53,086 nt of DNA from Pseudonocardia sp. TRM90224 (lineage in GTDB: Bacteria; Actinomycetota; Actinomycetes; Mycobacteriales; Pseudonocardiaceae). The position numbers and the translations under genes are program-made. The stretch covers positions 1 to 53,086 of the forward strand of contig NZ_JAJGSX010000049.1 of the NCBI RefSeq assembly GCF_021245725.1. Reading direction: 5' to 3'. The notes under the pieces are model-generated. The model searched no databases and was not told where the DNA came from. It saw only the letters and a program-made list of their open reading frames with translations. Below, piece by piece: positions 6,674-14,875 of the stretch. Positions within the stretch are counted from its first letter, which is position 1. Each line of letters opens with the position of its first letter.

Positions 6674-8566
6674 GTGTCGAGAGGAGGACCGGGGGCCAGC
6701 CGCGAGCCGGCACCCGGACTGCTGGTGCCGGAGCAGCAGAGGACAGCCGCCGCAGGCCTGGTGGGGCGCGTCGTGGCCGGCCACCGCATCGACGCGCTCG
6801 TCGGCGAGGGCGGGATGGGCGTGGTCTACCGGGCGACCCACCTGCGGCTGCAGCGAGCGGTCGCGCTGAAGGTGCTGCCGCCGCCGCTGGCCGCCGACCA
6901 GGACTACCGGCGGCGGTTCGAGCGCGAGGCCGCCATCGCGGCCAGCCTCGAACACCCGAACGTCGTGCCGATCTACGACGCCGGCCACGCGAACGGGCTG
7001 CTCTACCTGTCGATGCGCTTCGTCGACGGCGAGGACTTCGGCTCGCTGCTGCGGCGGGAAGGTCCGCTCGGCGTCGAGCGGGTCTGCGCGCTGCTCGGTC
7101 CGGTGGCCGACGCGCTCGATGCCGTCCACGAGGCCGGGCTCGTGCACCGCGACGTCAAGCCCGGCAACGTCCTCATCGGGCGGACCGTGCGCCCGAACGG
7201 GCACCGGCAGGTGTACCTCTGCGACTTCGGGATCGCCAAGAGCCGCGCCGCGGGGCCCGACCTCACCTCGGCCGGCCAGTACATCGGCACGCTGCAGTAC
7301 TCCTCGCCCGAGCAGATCGAGGGGCGGTGGCTGGACGGGCGATCCGACCAGTACGGGCTCGCCTGCCTGGTGTTCCGCGCCCTCACCGGACAGGTGCCCT
7401 ACCCGCGCGACGACAGCATCCGGGCGGTGATCTACGCCCACCTCGCGGCCGACCCGCCCCGGCCGCGGCTGCACCGCCCCGACCTGCCGCCCGCGGTCGA
7501 CGCCGTCGTCACGCGGGCTGCCGCGAAGCACCCGGACCACCGGTTCCCTACGTGCTCGGCGTTCATCGCCGCGCTGCACTCGACGCTGGTCCCGTCGCCG
7601 CGCCAGCGGTCCAGGCCGGCCGCTCCCCCGCCTTCGCCGCCGCCCCCGCCCCCGGTTGCGCCCGCCCGGCCGCAGGCGGAACCGGTCCGTGACGTCGGCC
7701 ATGACGACGGTGGCCGGTCGCAGCCCGCCCCTCGCCGGCTGCCTCCGACGTTGCCGCTCCCCCAGCCGCCCGACCCCGACCGGCCGACCCGCCGGGCGGA
7801 GCAGGGCGAGCCGCCGCCCGTCCCGCCGGCCCCGGAGTCCCGGGCCCCGGAGCCACCGGCACCAGAACCACCGGCACCGGCACCGGCACCACCGCGCCCG
7901 GTTTCGGACCCGGCATCGGCGTCCGTGCCACCGTCGAGGCCACCGTCGGGGCCGACGGCCCTGCCCACGCCCACCGAAGTGCGGGCGACGCGGGACGGCA
8001 CCGACCCGTCGATCACGATCACGTGGACGCCCGGCGGCCCGGAGGACGTCGAGTACAAGATCAGTCGGCGCACCGCGGACGGCCGCTGGCAGGTCGTCGG
8101 GCGCACTGCGTCCACCTCGATCCTCGACGGGGCCATCGCGCCCGATGCGGCGATCCCCGTCTACGGCGTGGTCGCCCGGCTGGGGTCGGACGTCTCCGAC
8201 GTCGCGGAATCGCAGTCCTTCACCGACAGCGCCGACGAACCCAGGGTCGACGAGCCGTCCGGCATCCCGCCGGCCCGCCACCTCACCGTGACCGTGGCGG
8301 GCCCGCTGCTGTTCGAGTGGCCGTCCGGCGTGACCGAGGCGATGGTCGTGATCCGGCCGGACCGGGCGCCCGAGTCGCCCGGCGACCCCGCCGCGACCTC
8401 GTGGAAGATCACCAACATGCGCTACGAGCTCGACGGCGGCCTGGTGCTGCCCCCGTCGATCCCGCGGCCCTGCCACGTCGCCGTGGCGTCGTGCGAGCGG
8501 GCCGGCGGCACCCTGGTCGTCGCGCCGAGGTTCGACCCGACCGCACACACCGTCGTCGGAGCCTGA
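6674..8566 (+). CDS. Ser/Thr protein kinase (PknB type) with Pro-rich linker and FN3-like domains
   Basis: The catalytic domain spans about residues 35-305: Gly-rich GEGGMG, Lys66 in VALKVL, HRDVKPGN with Asp160, DFG at 184-186 and SPE near 211. A ~110-residue Pro/Ala-rich linker follows. The C-terminus holds one clear FN3-like domain (from about residue 434, ending VVARLGSDVSDVAE) and a second beta-rich segment. There is no transmembrane helix, which is unusual for actinobacterial Hanks kinases with extra C-terminal domains, so it should be cytosolic. A -10-like TAGTCT lies at 6617. The GTG at 6674 is the longest start; a GTG at 6725 is possible. Palindrome A2 follows the stop. Confidence 0.9.
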   Translation: MSRGGPGASREPAPGLLVPEQQRTAAAGLVGRVVAGHRIDALVGEGGMGVVYRATHLRLQRAVALKVLPPPLAADQDYRRRFEREAAIAASLEHPNVVPIYDAGHANGLLYLSMRFVDGEDFGSLLRREGPLGVERVCALLGPVADALDAVHEAGLVHRDVKPGNVLIGRTVRPNGHRQVYLCDFGIAKSRAAGPDLTSAGQYIGTLQYSSPEQIEGRWLDGRSDQYGLACLVFRALTGQVPYPRDDSIRAVIYAHLAADPPRPRLHRPDLPPAVDAVVTRAAAKHPDHRFPTCSAFIAALHSTLVPSPRQRSRPAAPPPSPPPPPPVAPARPQAEPVRDVGHDDGGRSQPAPRRLPPTLPLPQPPDPDRPTRRAEQGEPPPVPPAPESRAPEPPAPEPPAPAPAPPRPVSDPASASVPPSRPPSGPTALPTPTEVRATRDGTDPSITITWTPGGPEDVEYKISRRTADGRWQVVGRTASTSILDGAIAPDAAIPVYGVVARLGSDVSDVAESQSFTDSADEPRVDEPSGIPPARHLTVTVAGPLLFEWPSGVTEAMVVIRPDRAPESPGDPAATSWKITNMRYELDGGLVLPPSIPRPCHVAVASCERAGGTLVVAPRFDPTAHTVVGA

Positions 8567-8570
8567 CGAG

Positions 8571-8633
8571 CGTCGACAACGACGTTCTGGCTGTTTGTTA
8601 GCGCTCACAACAGCCAAACCGTCGTTGTCGACG
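8571..8633. repeat. 63-bp near-perfect palindrome, family A copy 2
   Basis: This is the most symmetric copy. CGTCGACAACGACG pairs with its complement at the far end, GGCTGTT pairs with AACAGCC, and the centre is TTAGCGCT. It lies between the convergent kinase and DHFR-like genes and takes up most of the gap (8567-8646). It probably acts as a bidirectional terminator. Confidence 0.88.
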
Positions 8634-8646
8634 GGTCGGCCACCCT

Positions 8647-9204
8647 TCAGCGGCGGACGCGGTAGCGGATGTGCGTCGCCTCCGGGGTGTCGATCACCCC
8701 GAGCACCTCCAGCTCGACCAGGGACGGGAGCACGTCGAACAGCCGCCGGCCGCCGCCGAGCAGCACCGGGACCTGATGGATCTGCACCTCGTCCAGCACA
8801 CCGGCCTCGAGCGCCCGCTGGGCCACGTAGCCGCCGCGGACCTGGACGTCCCGCTCTCCGGCGGCCGCCTTCGCCTGCGCCATGGCGCTCTCGATCCCGT
8901 CGCTCACGTACGTGACCAGCGGGTAGCCCCAACGCGCTGCCGGCGGGGGCGGGCGGTGGCTCGGCACGAAGATCGGGGCGCCGTTGTGGCTGCCGCCCCA
9001 GTGATCCATGAGCTCGGCGGTCCGCCGCCCGGCGACGATCGCGCCCGCAGCACCCCACTCCTGCTCGAACCGGTGGGTCGTCGCGGCCTGCGGAGCGGCC
9101 GCCCAGGCATGCAGGCGCTCCCCGTCGGCACCGCCGAGGTAGTCGTCGTGATCGGCGACGTACCCGTCGAGCGACATCGACATGTCGAGAATGGAGACGG
9201 ACAT
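8647..9204 (-). CDS. Dihydrofolate reductase/RibD C-terminal domain family protein
   Basis: The protein is 185 residues and matches the RibD-C/DHFR-like fold: VSILDMSMSLDGYVA at the N-terminus, GAIVAGRRTAELMD, IFVPSHRPP, and DEVQIHQVPVLLGGGRRLF near the C-terminus. These proteins bind NADPH and are usually neither true FolA nor RibD; the substrate is unknown. AGGAGG lies just before the ATG at 9204. The gene is 49 bp downstream of the MFS gene in the same direction, so they are probably co-transcribed. Confidence 0.88.
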   Translation of the reverse strand: MSVSILDMSMSLDGYVADHDDYLGGADGERLHAWAAAPQAATTHRFEQEWGAAGAIVAGRRTAELMDHWGGSHNGAPIFVPSHRPPPPAARWGYPLVTYVSDGIESAMAQAKAAAGERDVQVRGGYVAQRALEAGVLDEVQIHQVPVLLGGGRRLFDVLPSLVELEVLGVIDTPEATHIRYRVRR

Positions 9205-9253
9205 TGCATCCTCCTGATGATCGGGTTCGCTGTTGCGCGAGCCTTCACCAGAC

Positions 9254-10486
9254 CTACGAACGCGACCCGTCCCGTTCGACACCCTCTCGGTCGACACCGC
9301 GCCACCGCGCTTCGATCGCGACCGTCCCGATCCCGGCGAGCGCAGCGATCGCGCACACCCAGGCCACGGCGGTCAGCTGCCCGGTCGCGGCGATCGCGCG
9401 GCCGCCGAGCAGGGCGGCGAGGGTGATGCCGATCTGGAACGCCGAGACGTTGACGGCCCCGGCGAGGGTGGGCGCCGCGGCCCCGACGGCGAACACTCGG
9501 CCGTGCACGGCGGGGTTGAGCACAAACGCCGCGAACCCGAGCAGGAAGAACAAGGCGATCATCGCCACGGGGCTGCGCGCCCACCACAGCATCGCCACCG
9601 AGACGGCCGCGATGGCGGCGAGCCCGCCGGCCAGCAGCGGGTACGGGTAGCGGTCGGCGACCCGCCCGCCCACGGCCAGCCCGAGCACGGCACCGATGCC
9701 GAACAGGGCCAGCACGACGGGCACCACGCTCTGGGCGACGCCGCTGACCTCGGTGAGGACACCGGCGATGTAGCTGTAGACGGTCATGTACGACCCGGTG
9801 CTGAGCACGGTCGTGGTGTAGGCGACCCACAGCCGCGGCTGCGCCATCGCACGCAGCTCGCGGCGAACGTCGGCCCGCTCGTCGTGGCGCCCGTCACGCG
9901 GCAGCACCACCAGCACGGCAACCGCGGTCGCGGCCGTCGCCACCGCCAGCGCCCAGAACCCGGCCCGCCAGCCCGCGAGATCGCTGACGACGGAGCCGAG
10001 CGGGCCGCCGAGCACCATCGCGAGGCTGAGCCCGCCGACCACGACCGCAAGCGCCCGCGCGGCCCGGTCCGGCGCGACCAGCCGCAGCGCCGTCACCATC
10101 GCGGCCGCCCAGAACCCGGCGTAGGCCAGCCCGACCACCACCCGGGAGACGAGCAGCGGCCAGTAGCCGTCGACCACCATCCCGAAGATCGTCGCGGCGA
10201 CGTACACGAGCTGGCTGGCCACCAGCGTCGTCCGCCGCGACCACCGCAGCGTCAGCAACGCCAGCGGCGGCGCACCCACGACGACCCCGATCGCGAACGC
10301 CGAGATCAGGGTCCCCGCGGTCGGCAACGACACCCCGAGGTCCCCGGCGACAAGCGGGAGCACCCCTGCGATGAGGAACTCCGAGCTGCCGATGGCGAAC
10401 AGGCTCAGCCCCAGCAGGTACACCGCGGCCGGCATCCGGTCCGCCGTTACCCGTACAACCCGATCATCGAGCTGCTTCTCGATCAT
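9254..10486 (-). CDS. MFS transporter, DHA1 family (Cmx/CmrA-like efflux)
   Basis: The protein is about 410 residues with 12 hydrophobic helices. Helix 1 reads MPAAVYLLGLSLFAIGSSEFLIAGVLP, which resembles chloramphenicol-type exporters of actinomycetes. Export of a hydrophobic compound is likely; resistance is not proven. AGGAGG lies 7 bp upstream of the ATG at 10486. A perfect 10-3-10 palindrome and a Fur-like box lie in the divergent promoter region shared with a methyltransferase. The downstream partner is a RibD-C family protein. Confidence 0.9.
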   Translation of the reverse strand: MIEKQLDDRVVRVTADRMPAAVYLLGLSLFAIGSSEFLIAGVLPLVAGDLGVSLPTAGTLISAFAIGVVVGAPPLALLTLRWSRRTTLVASQLVYVAATIFGMVVDGYWPLLVSRVVVGLAYAGFWAAAMVTALRLVAPDRAARALAVVVGGLSLAMVLGGPLGSVVSDLAGWRAGFWALAVATAATAVAVLVVLPRDGRHDERADVRRELRAMAQPRLWVAYTTTVLSTGSYMTVYSYIAGVLTEVSGVAQSVVPVVLALFGIGAVLGLAVGGRVADRYPYPLLAGGLAAIAAVSVAMLWWARSPVAMIALFFLLGFAAFVLNPAVHGRVFAVGAAAPTLAGAVNVSAFQIGITLAALLGGRAIAATGQLTAVAWVCAIAALAGIGTVAIEARWRGVDREGVERDGSRS

Positions 10487-10538
10487 CACACCACCTCCTG
10501 CGCGTCACGATCACCGCGATTCGCACGGGACGGCAAAA

Positions 10539-10561
10539 CGGTTTGCGGGTTCCGCAAACCG
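10539..10561. promoter_or_regulatory. Perfect palindromic operator, 10-3-10
   Basis: CGGTTTGCGG and CCGCAAACCG are exact reverse complements around GTT. The site lies between the divergent MFS and methyltransferase starts. A TetR- or MarR-type operator is likely. The nearest TetR (11326-11898) is one candidate. Confidence 0.7.
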
Positions 10562-10583
10562 CCGAGCCCGGCAGACCAGAAGA

Positions 10584-10598
10584 TGGTAATCATTGTCA
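10584..10598. promoter_or_regulatory. Fur/Zur-like 7-1-7 box
   Basis: TGGTAATCATTGTCA matches the Fur-family 7-1-7 pattern TGATAATnATTATCA at all but two specified positions. It ends one base before the methyltransferase ATG, over the presumed -10/start region, so a bound regulator would block transcription. Only sequence resemblance supports this. Confidence 0.4.
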
Positions 10599-10599
10599 T

Positions 10600-11322
10600 A
10601 TGACGACAGAGTGGTCCGAGTACGCGGACTCCGCCGAGTACCTGCACCTGCTCAGCAAGCCGATGTGGACGGGGATGGCCGGCCGGCTGCACGCTGTCCT
10701 GCGCGGCGTCGACCCCGCCGCGGGGCCGGTGCTGGAGCTCGGCGCCGGCACGGGCCTGGGCACCGACATCGTCCTGGCCGCCACCTCCAACGAGGTGTTG
10801 GCAGCCGAACCCGCTCCCGGGCTGCGCGCAGTGCTGCTGGCGCGGCTCGCCGACCGCGACGAGCAGCGGGTGACCGTCCTGCCCTGTGGCGCACTCGACG
10901 TACCACTCCCCGAGCGGCTGGCGGCGGTCGTCGGGATGCACATGGTCGGCCACCTCCCACCCGACGACCGCCGCCGGCTGTGGCCAGAGCTCGCGCGGCG
11001 ACTGGCCCCGGATGCACCAGCCGTGTTCAACGTCCAGCCGCCGGCCACCGCGACGGCCGTTCCGGCATGGCCGTGGACCGGTGCCACCATCGGCGGCTCG
11101 ACCTACGAGGGCACCGGCGAGGCCGAGCCGACCGGGCCGGCCGAGGTGCGTTGGCGGATGAGTTATCGCACCCGCCGCGGCGAGACGTTGCTCGCATCGG
11201 CCCGAGCCACCTACCGCTGGTGGACCATCGACGCGGAGTCGCTGGCCGCAGAGCTGGCCGAGGCGGGTATCGAACCGACAGTGGACGACGACCTGGTCAT
11301 CGGACGGGCAACCGCCGGGTAG
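10600..11322 (+). CDS. Class I SAM-dependent methyltransferase
   Basis: The protein is 240 residues. Motif I is VLELGAGTGLGTDIVL (about residues 44-59), then VLAAEPAPGLRAVL for ribose binding and VVGMHMVGHLPP as the post-II strand. The acceptor is unknown. The ATG at 10600 has no Shine-Dalgarno and follows TAATCA by 7 bp, so translation may be leaderless. A longer in-frame ATG at 10543 would start inside the palindrome and is less likely. It is divergent from the MFS exporter and convergent with TetR (3-bp gap). Confidence 0.87.
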   Translation: MTTEWSEYADSAEYLHLLSKPMWTGMAGRLHAVLRGVDPAAGPVLELGAGTGLGTDIVLAATSNEVLAAEPAPGLRAVLLARLADRDEQRVTVLPCGALDVPLPERLAAVVGMHMVGHLPPDDRRRLWPELARRLAPDAPAVFNVQPPATATAVPAWPWTGATIGGSTYEGTGEAEPTGPAEVRWRMSYRTRRGETLLASARATYRWWTIDAESLAAELAEAGIEPTVDDDLVIGRATAG

Positions 11323-11325
11323 CAG

Positions 11326-11898
11326 TCAGCCGAGGCCGCTGCTCGCGCCGATCCCCCTCAGCAAGGTGTCGACGACGAGCGTCGCGAGCGTGTCCGTGTC
11401 CGTCGTGTCCGGCTCCTGCGTCGCCTCGAAGATCAGTGCGTAGTAGACGCGCCGAGCCCAGTCGAGGTCGGTGTCGGCCCGGAACACCCCGGCGTCGCGC
11501 GCCCTGAGGAGCAGCCGGTCGCACTGCTCGCGCACGCCGGCGTGCACACCCGCCACCTCGGAACCGCCGGCTGCGGCGCGGCCCATCGCGAACGACCAGC
11601 CGATCTTGATCTCCAGGACGTTCGCGGTCACCTGGTACAGCGCGACGAGGGGCGGTGCGGTCTCCGGGCGGGCGCGGCGCACGGCGTCGCCGAACCGGCG
11701 GGCCGCCGACACGGTCAGCTCGTCGATGAGCGCCTCCCGCGAGGCGAACCGCCGGTGGACGGTCGTCCGGGCGACACCGGCCGCGGCGGCGATCTGCTCC
11801 ATCGACGCGCCCGGCTCTGCGCTGAGCACCCGCTCGGCCGCTTCCAAGATCGACTGCACGGTGCGCTCGGCGTCGGCACGGCGGGGCCGTCGCGTCAC
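11326..11898 (-). CDS. TetR family transcriptional regulator
   Basis: The protein is about 190 residues. Its HTH is intact (VQSILEAAERVLSAEPGASMEQIAAAAGVARTTVHRRF pattern; recognition helix ARTTVHRRF). GGAGG lies 8 bp before the GTG at 11898. The C-terminal domain has no ligand clue. It is divergent from an SDR gene, and repeated AGTAC blocks sit in the shared promoter, so it probably controls that SDR and itself. Confidence 0.9.
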   Translation of the reverse strand: MTRRPRRADAERTVQSILEAAERVLSAEPGASMEQIAAAAGVARTTVHRRFASREALIDELTVSAARRFGDAVRRARPETAPPLVALYQVTANVLEIKIGWSFAMGRAAAGGSEVAGVHAGVREQCDRLLLRARDAGVFRADTDLDWARRVYYALIFEATQEPDTTDTDTLATLVVDTLLRGIGASSGLG

Positions 11899-11924
11899 CG
11901 TTGTTTCCTCCGTCACACCGAAAC

Positions 11925-11982
11925 AGTACAGCGGCGTACCTTGAATCTTACTACTTGCATCAGTACTGTCGCAACTAGTACG
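11925..11982. promoter_or_regulatory. AGTAC-repeat operator region
   Basis: Between the divergent TetR and SDR starts, GTAC-AGCGGC-GTAC (11926-11939) and AGTAC-N10-AGTAC (11962-11981) occur. The recurring AGTAC half-sites are good candidates for TetR binding, although the symmetry of the second pair is direct rather than inverted. Confidence 0.45.
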
Positions 11983-12020
11983 CCAGATGCATCGAGATTG
12001 ACGCAATCGAGGAGAAGGTC

Positions 12021-12815
12021 ATGGACCTGCAGCTCAGCGGCAAGACAGCCCTGGTGACCGGCGCCAGCCGAGGGATCGGACTGGCCGTCGTCAGCAGGCT
12101 GATCGAGGAAGGCATGCGGGTGGTGGCCGGTTCGCGCACGCTCACCCCGGAGCTGGCCGCAACCGGGGCGAACACGAAGCAGGTCGACCTGGCCACCGCC
12201 GACGGCCCGAATCTGCTCGTCCAGCACGCGCTGGAGGAGCTGGGCGAGCTCGACGTGCTGGTCAACAACGTCGGCGGCGGTGACAGCGACGGCAACGGCA
12301 ACCTGGCCGCCGGCTTCGCAGCCTTCAGCGACGAGCAGTGGGCGCAGATGTTCGAGCTGAACTTCTTCAGCGCAATCCGCACCACCCGCGCCGCACTGCC
12401 CAGCCTGCTGCGCCGCCGGGGCGCGATCGTGAACATCTCGTCCAACGGCGCGCGGATCCCGCACGCCGGGCCGATGCCGTACACCACCGCGAAGGCTGCG
12501 ATGACGGCGTTCAGCAAGGCGCTGACGGAGGAGGTCGGGCCGCAGGGCGTGCGCGTGAACGCCGTCTCCCCCGGCCTGGTGCGCACTGCGTTGTGGGAGT
12601 CCCCGCAGGGGTACGGCGCCGAGCTCGCCCAGTCGCTCGGCGCCCCGCACGAGCAGCTCCTGGAGCAGCTGCCCGGCAGCATGGGTGTGCTCACCGGACG
12701 GTTCGTGGAGCCTGCGGAGGTCGCGGCGCTGGTCGGCTACCTCGCATCGCCGCTCGCCGCCAGCGTCACCGGCGCCGACCACATCATCGACGGCGGCTCG
12801 ATCAAGACCGTCTGA
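12021..12815 (+). CDS. SDR family oxidoreductase
   Basis: The protein has 264 residues, a classical short-chain dehydrogenase. It has TGASRGIG for NAD(P) binding near residue 14, the VNNVGG strand, catalytic Ser in NISSNG, and Tyr/Lys in YTTAK. VAGSRT after strand 2 suggests NADP(H). GAGGAGAAGG precedes the ATG. The substrate is unknown. It is divergent from TetR and only 5 bp from the convergent serine hydrolase. Confidence 0.93.
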   Translation: MDLQLSGKTALVTGASRGIGLAVVSRLIEEGMRVVAGSRTLTPELAATGANTKQVDLATADGPNLLVQHALEELGELDVLVNNVGGGDSDGNGNLAAGFAAFSDEQWAQMFELNFFSAIRTTRAALPSLLRRRGAIVNISSNGARIPHAGPMPYTTAKAAMTAFSKALTEEVGPQGVRVNAVSPGLVRTALWESPQGYGAELAQSLGAPHEQLLEQLPGSMGVLTGRFVEPAEVAALVGYLASPLAASVTGADHIIDGGSIKTV

Positions 12816-12820
12816 GTGCG

Positions 12821-14770
12821 TCACGCCCAGGGCCACGCCAGCAGGTTGTACTCGCGCAGCAGCACCACGAACGTCGTCAGCGCGGCGGCGACCAGCGTGA
12901 AGTGCAGCCTGGCCGGCCGGCTCCACCAGCCGCGGCGCCAGGCCAGCACGGCCCCGACGAGCACGGCGGCCGTCATGATCGCGGCGATGCCCGCCGCGAT
13001 GTGCAGCGCGCCCAGCTCCCAGGTGGCGCCGAGGATGGCGTCGAGAGCGCGGTCGATGTCGCCCAGCAGGTAGGCACCCATCGCGAGGAGCAGCCCGACG
13101 GCGACCACGGCCACCATCGCCACCAGGTGGGCGAACCGCCCGTCGGGGTGGCGCCAGGTGCCGGTCCGGATCCGGCGAACGGCGGCCGCGACCGGCCACC
13201 CGAACGTCGTGAGCAGGACGGCGAGGCAGCCGGCGGCCACCGCGATGTGCACACCGAACGACTGCCACCACGCGACGCGTTCCCACGCGATCGTGGGGTC
13301 GTCGCCCACGCCCATGGCCGTCACCCGGCCGTCACGGTCGACCTGGAACGCGAGCAGCTCGTCCATGCCGTCGGCGCGGAACAGGTTCTCGCCGACCGGC
13401 AGCCAGCGCTGGACGTCCGGAGCGTTCGGGCTGGTGCCGATGGAGCCCGTGGTGACGATCGTGCCGTCGGCACCGGCCTCCACCTGCACGGGGTTCAGCG
13501 CCGCCGCGGGGAACCGCGAGGCGTCGCTCCCGCTCATGCGGGTGTATCGGTAGTCCCCGGCGAACCGTTCGGTCGCGGCCGGGACGGCGGCCGGTGGTGC
13601 GGCGGCAGCCGGAGCAGGCACGAAGTGCTCGGCGAACCGCCTGGTCAGCTCGATGAGACCGCCGCCGGCGCCGATTCCGGTGCCGTCGCCGTTGGCGACG
13701 AGGTAGATGCCGACCCCGCTCTCGGGGTAGAGCGTGAGCAGCGAGTGCGAGGCGAGCCCGTCGCCGCCGTGCCCGGTGGCGCGGCGCCCGCCGTGCGACT
13801 CGTTGATGAACGTGTACGACATCCCCGGCAGCCGCGGGTCGAGCGCGTGGTGCCGGGCCTGCATGTCGGCGGTCGTGGCCGGCTGCAGGATCCGCGCGCC
13901 GTCCGCGAGCGCGCCGCCGCCCAGGTGGGCCAGCATGAAGCGGCTCATGTCGGCAGCGGTCGTGACGGCGTTGCCGGCCGGCCCCATCGCACCGAACGAG
14001 GGCGGCAGGTCGACCATGCCGTCGTCGCCCTCCGGCCGGTAGAGGCGGGTCAGGGCCTGCAGCTGCGGGCCGGTCGGTGTTATGTCGAACGTCGTCGTGG
14101 TCATGCCGAGCGGGCCGAAGACGTGCTCGGCGACGTACTGCTCGAAACGCATCCCGCTGGCGACCTCGACGATGTGCCCGGCCAGCGCGACGCCGTAGTT
14201 CGAGTACGCCGGCACCGTGCCGGGCGGCCACAGCCGGGCCGGCTGGTGCGCGGCGAGGTAGGTTCCCAGCGGCGCATCGCCGCCGCGCAGGATCCCCACG
14301 TTGCGCTCCTCGAACCCCGCCGTGTGCGTGAGCAGGTGGCCCAACGTGACCGGTCGGCCCGGGAACGTGTCGGCCAGCCGGAACTCGGTGAGGTACTCGT
14401 TCACGTCGCGGTCGAGGGCGAGCGCGCCCCGCTCGACGAGCTGCATCACGGCGGTGCCCGTGAACAGCTTGCTCACCGAGTCGGTCGGGAAGGTCGTGGT
14501 AGCGGGGTCGACGCGGCGGCCGGTGGCCACGTCGGCAACGCCGTAGCCCGCGGTCAGCACCGGACGGCCACCGGCGACGACCGCAACCGCCAACCCCGGC
14601 ACCCGCAGCTCATCCAGCACCGTCGGCACCTCACGATCCAGGAATGCCGCCACCGCTGCCGGGTCGATCGGGTCGGGCGCGGCGACCGCCGGACCCGCCC
14701 ACCCGACCGTCGCGGCGCCCACCCCCACCACGACCGACACCGTCGCAACCACCTGCCGCCAACGCCCCAT
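12821..14770 (-). CDS. Serine hydrolase of the class C beta-lactamase family, membrane-anchored
   Basis: The protein is about 649 residues. A signal peptide covers the first 31 (hydrophobic core, AVAAP cleavage-like end). The hydrolase domain carries SVSK (catalytic Ser98, Lys101), YSN further on, and HGGDG as the third motif. After residue ~490 come several hydrophobic helices with a basic RRIRTGTWR loop, so the catalytic domain should face outside the cell. Family roles are D-aminopeptidase, esterase or peptidoglycan-related; beta-lactamase activity is not implied. ATG at 14770 follows a G-rich stretch. Confidence 0.9.
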   Translation of the reverse strand: MGRWRQVVATVSVVVGVGAATVGWAGPAVAAPDPIDPAAVAAFLDREVPTVLDELRVPGLAVAVVAGGRPVLTAGYGVADVATGRRVDPATTTFPTDSVSKLFTGTAVMQLVERGALALDRDVNEYLTEFRLADTFPGRPVTLGHLLTHTAGFEERNVGILRGGDAPLGTYLAAHQPARLWPPGTVPAYSNYGVALAGHIVEVASGMRFEQYVAEHVFGPLGMTTTTFDITPTGPQLQALTRLYRPEGDDGMVDLPPSFGAMGPAGNAVTTAADMSRFMLAHLGGGALADGARILQPATTADMQARHHALDPRLPGMSYTFINESHGGRRATGHGGDGLASHSLLTLYPESGVGIYLVANGDGTGIGAGGGLIELTRRFAEHFVPAPAAAAPPAAVPAATERFAGDYRYTRMSGSDASRFPAAALNPVQVEAGADGTIVTTGSIGTSPNAPDVQRWLPVGENLFRADGMDELLAFQVDRDGRVTAMGVGDDPTIAWERVAWWQSFGVHIAVAAGCLAVLLTTFGWPVAAAVRRIRTGTWRHPDGRFAHLVAMVAVVAVGLLLAMGAYLLGDIDRALDAILGATWELGALHIAAGIAAIMTAAVLVGAVLAWRRGWWSRPARLHFTLVAAALTTFVVLLREYNLLAWPWA

Positions 14771-14875
14771 CACAACCCCCCGATTCGGCACGATCGCCGA
14801 AGGTAGGGATCGGGGCCGGCGGGAACCATCCGGCCAGCCACCCGATGCGCTCACCGGGTAGCCACCTGCGCGCGC

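Noticed and set aside
7610..7970. Dense Pro/Ala codon repeats resembling a tandem repeat array
   Set aside because: They are the low-complexity linker of the Ser/Thr kinase, in frame, with no CRISPR-like spacers.
12821..14770. True beta-lactamase
   Set aside because: The large size, added C-terminal membrane helices and general family motifs fit a serine hydrolase of unknown substrate better.
12338..14806. 822-residue plus-strand frame opposite the serine hydrolase
   Set aside because: It is Arg/Gly/His-rich shadow sequence without domains; the minus-strand gene has SVSK, YSN and HGG motifs.
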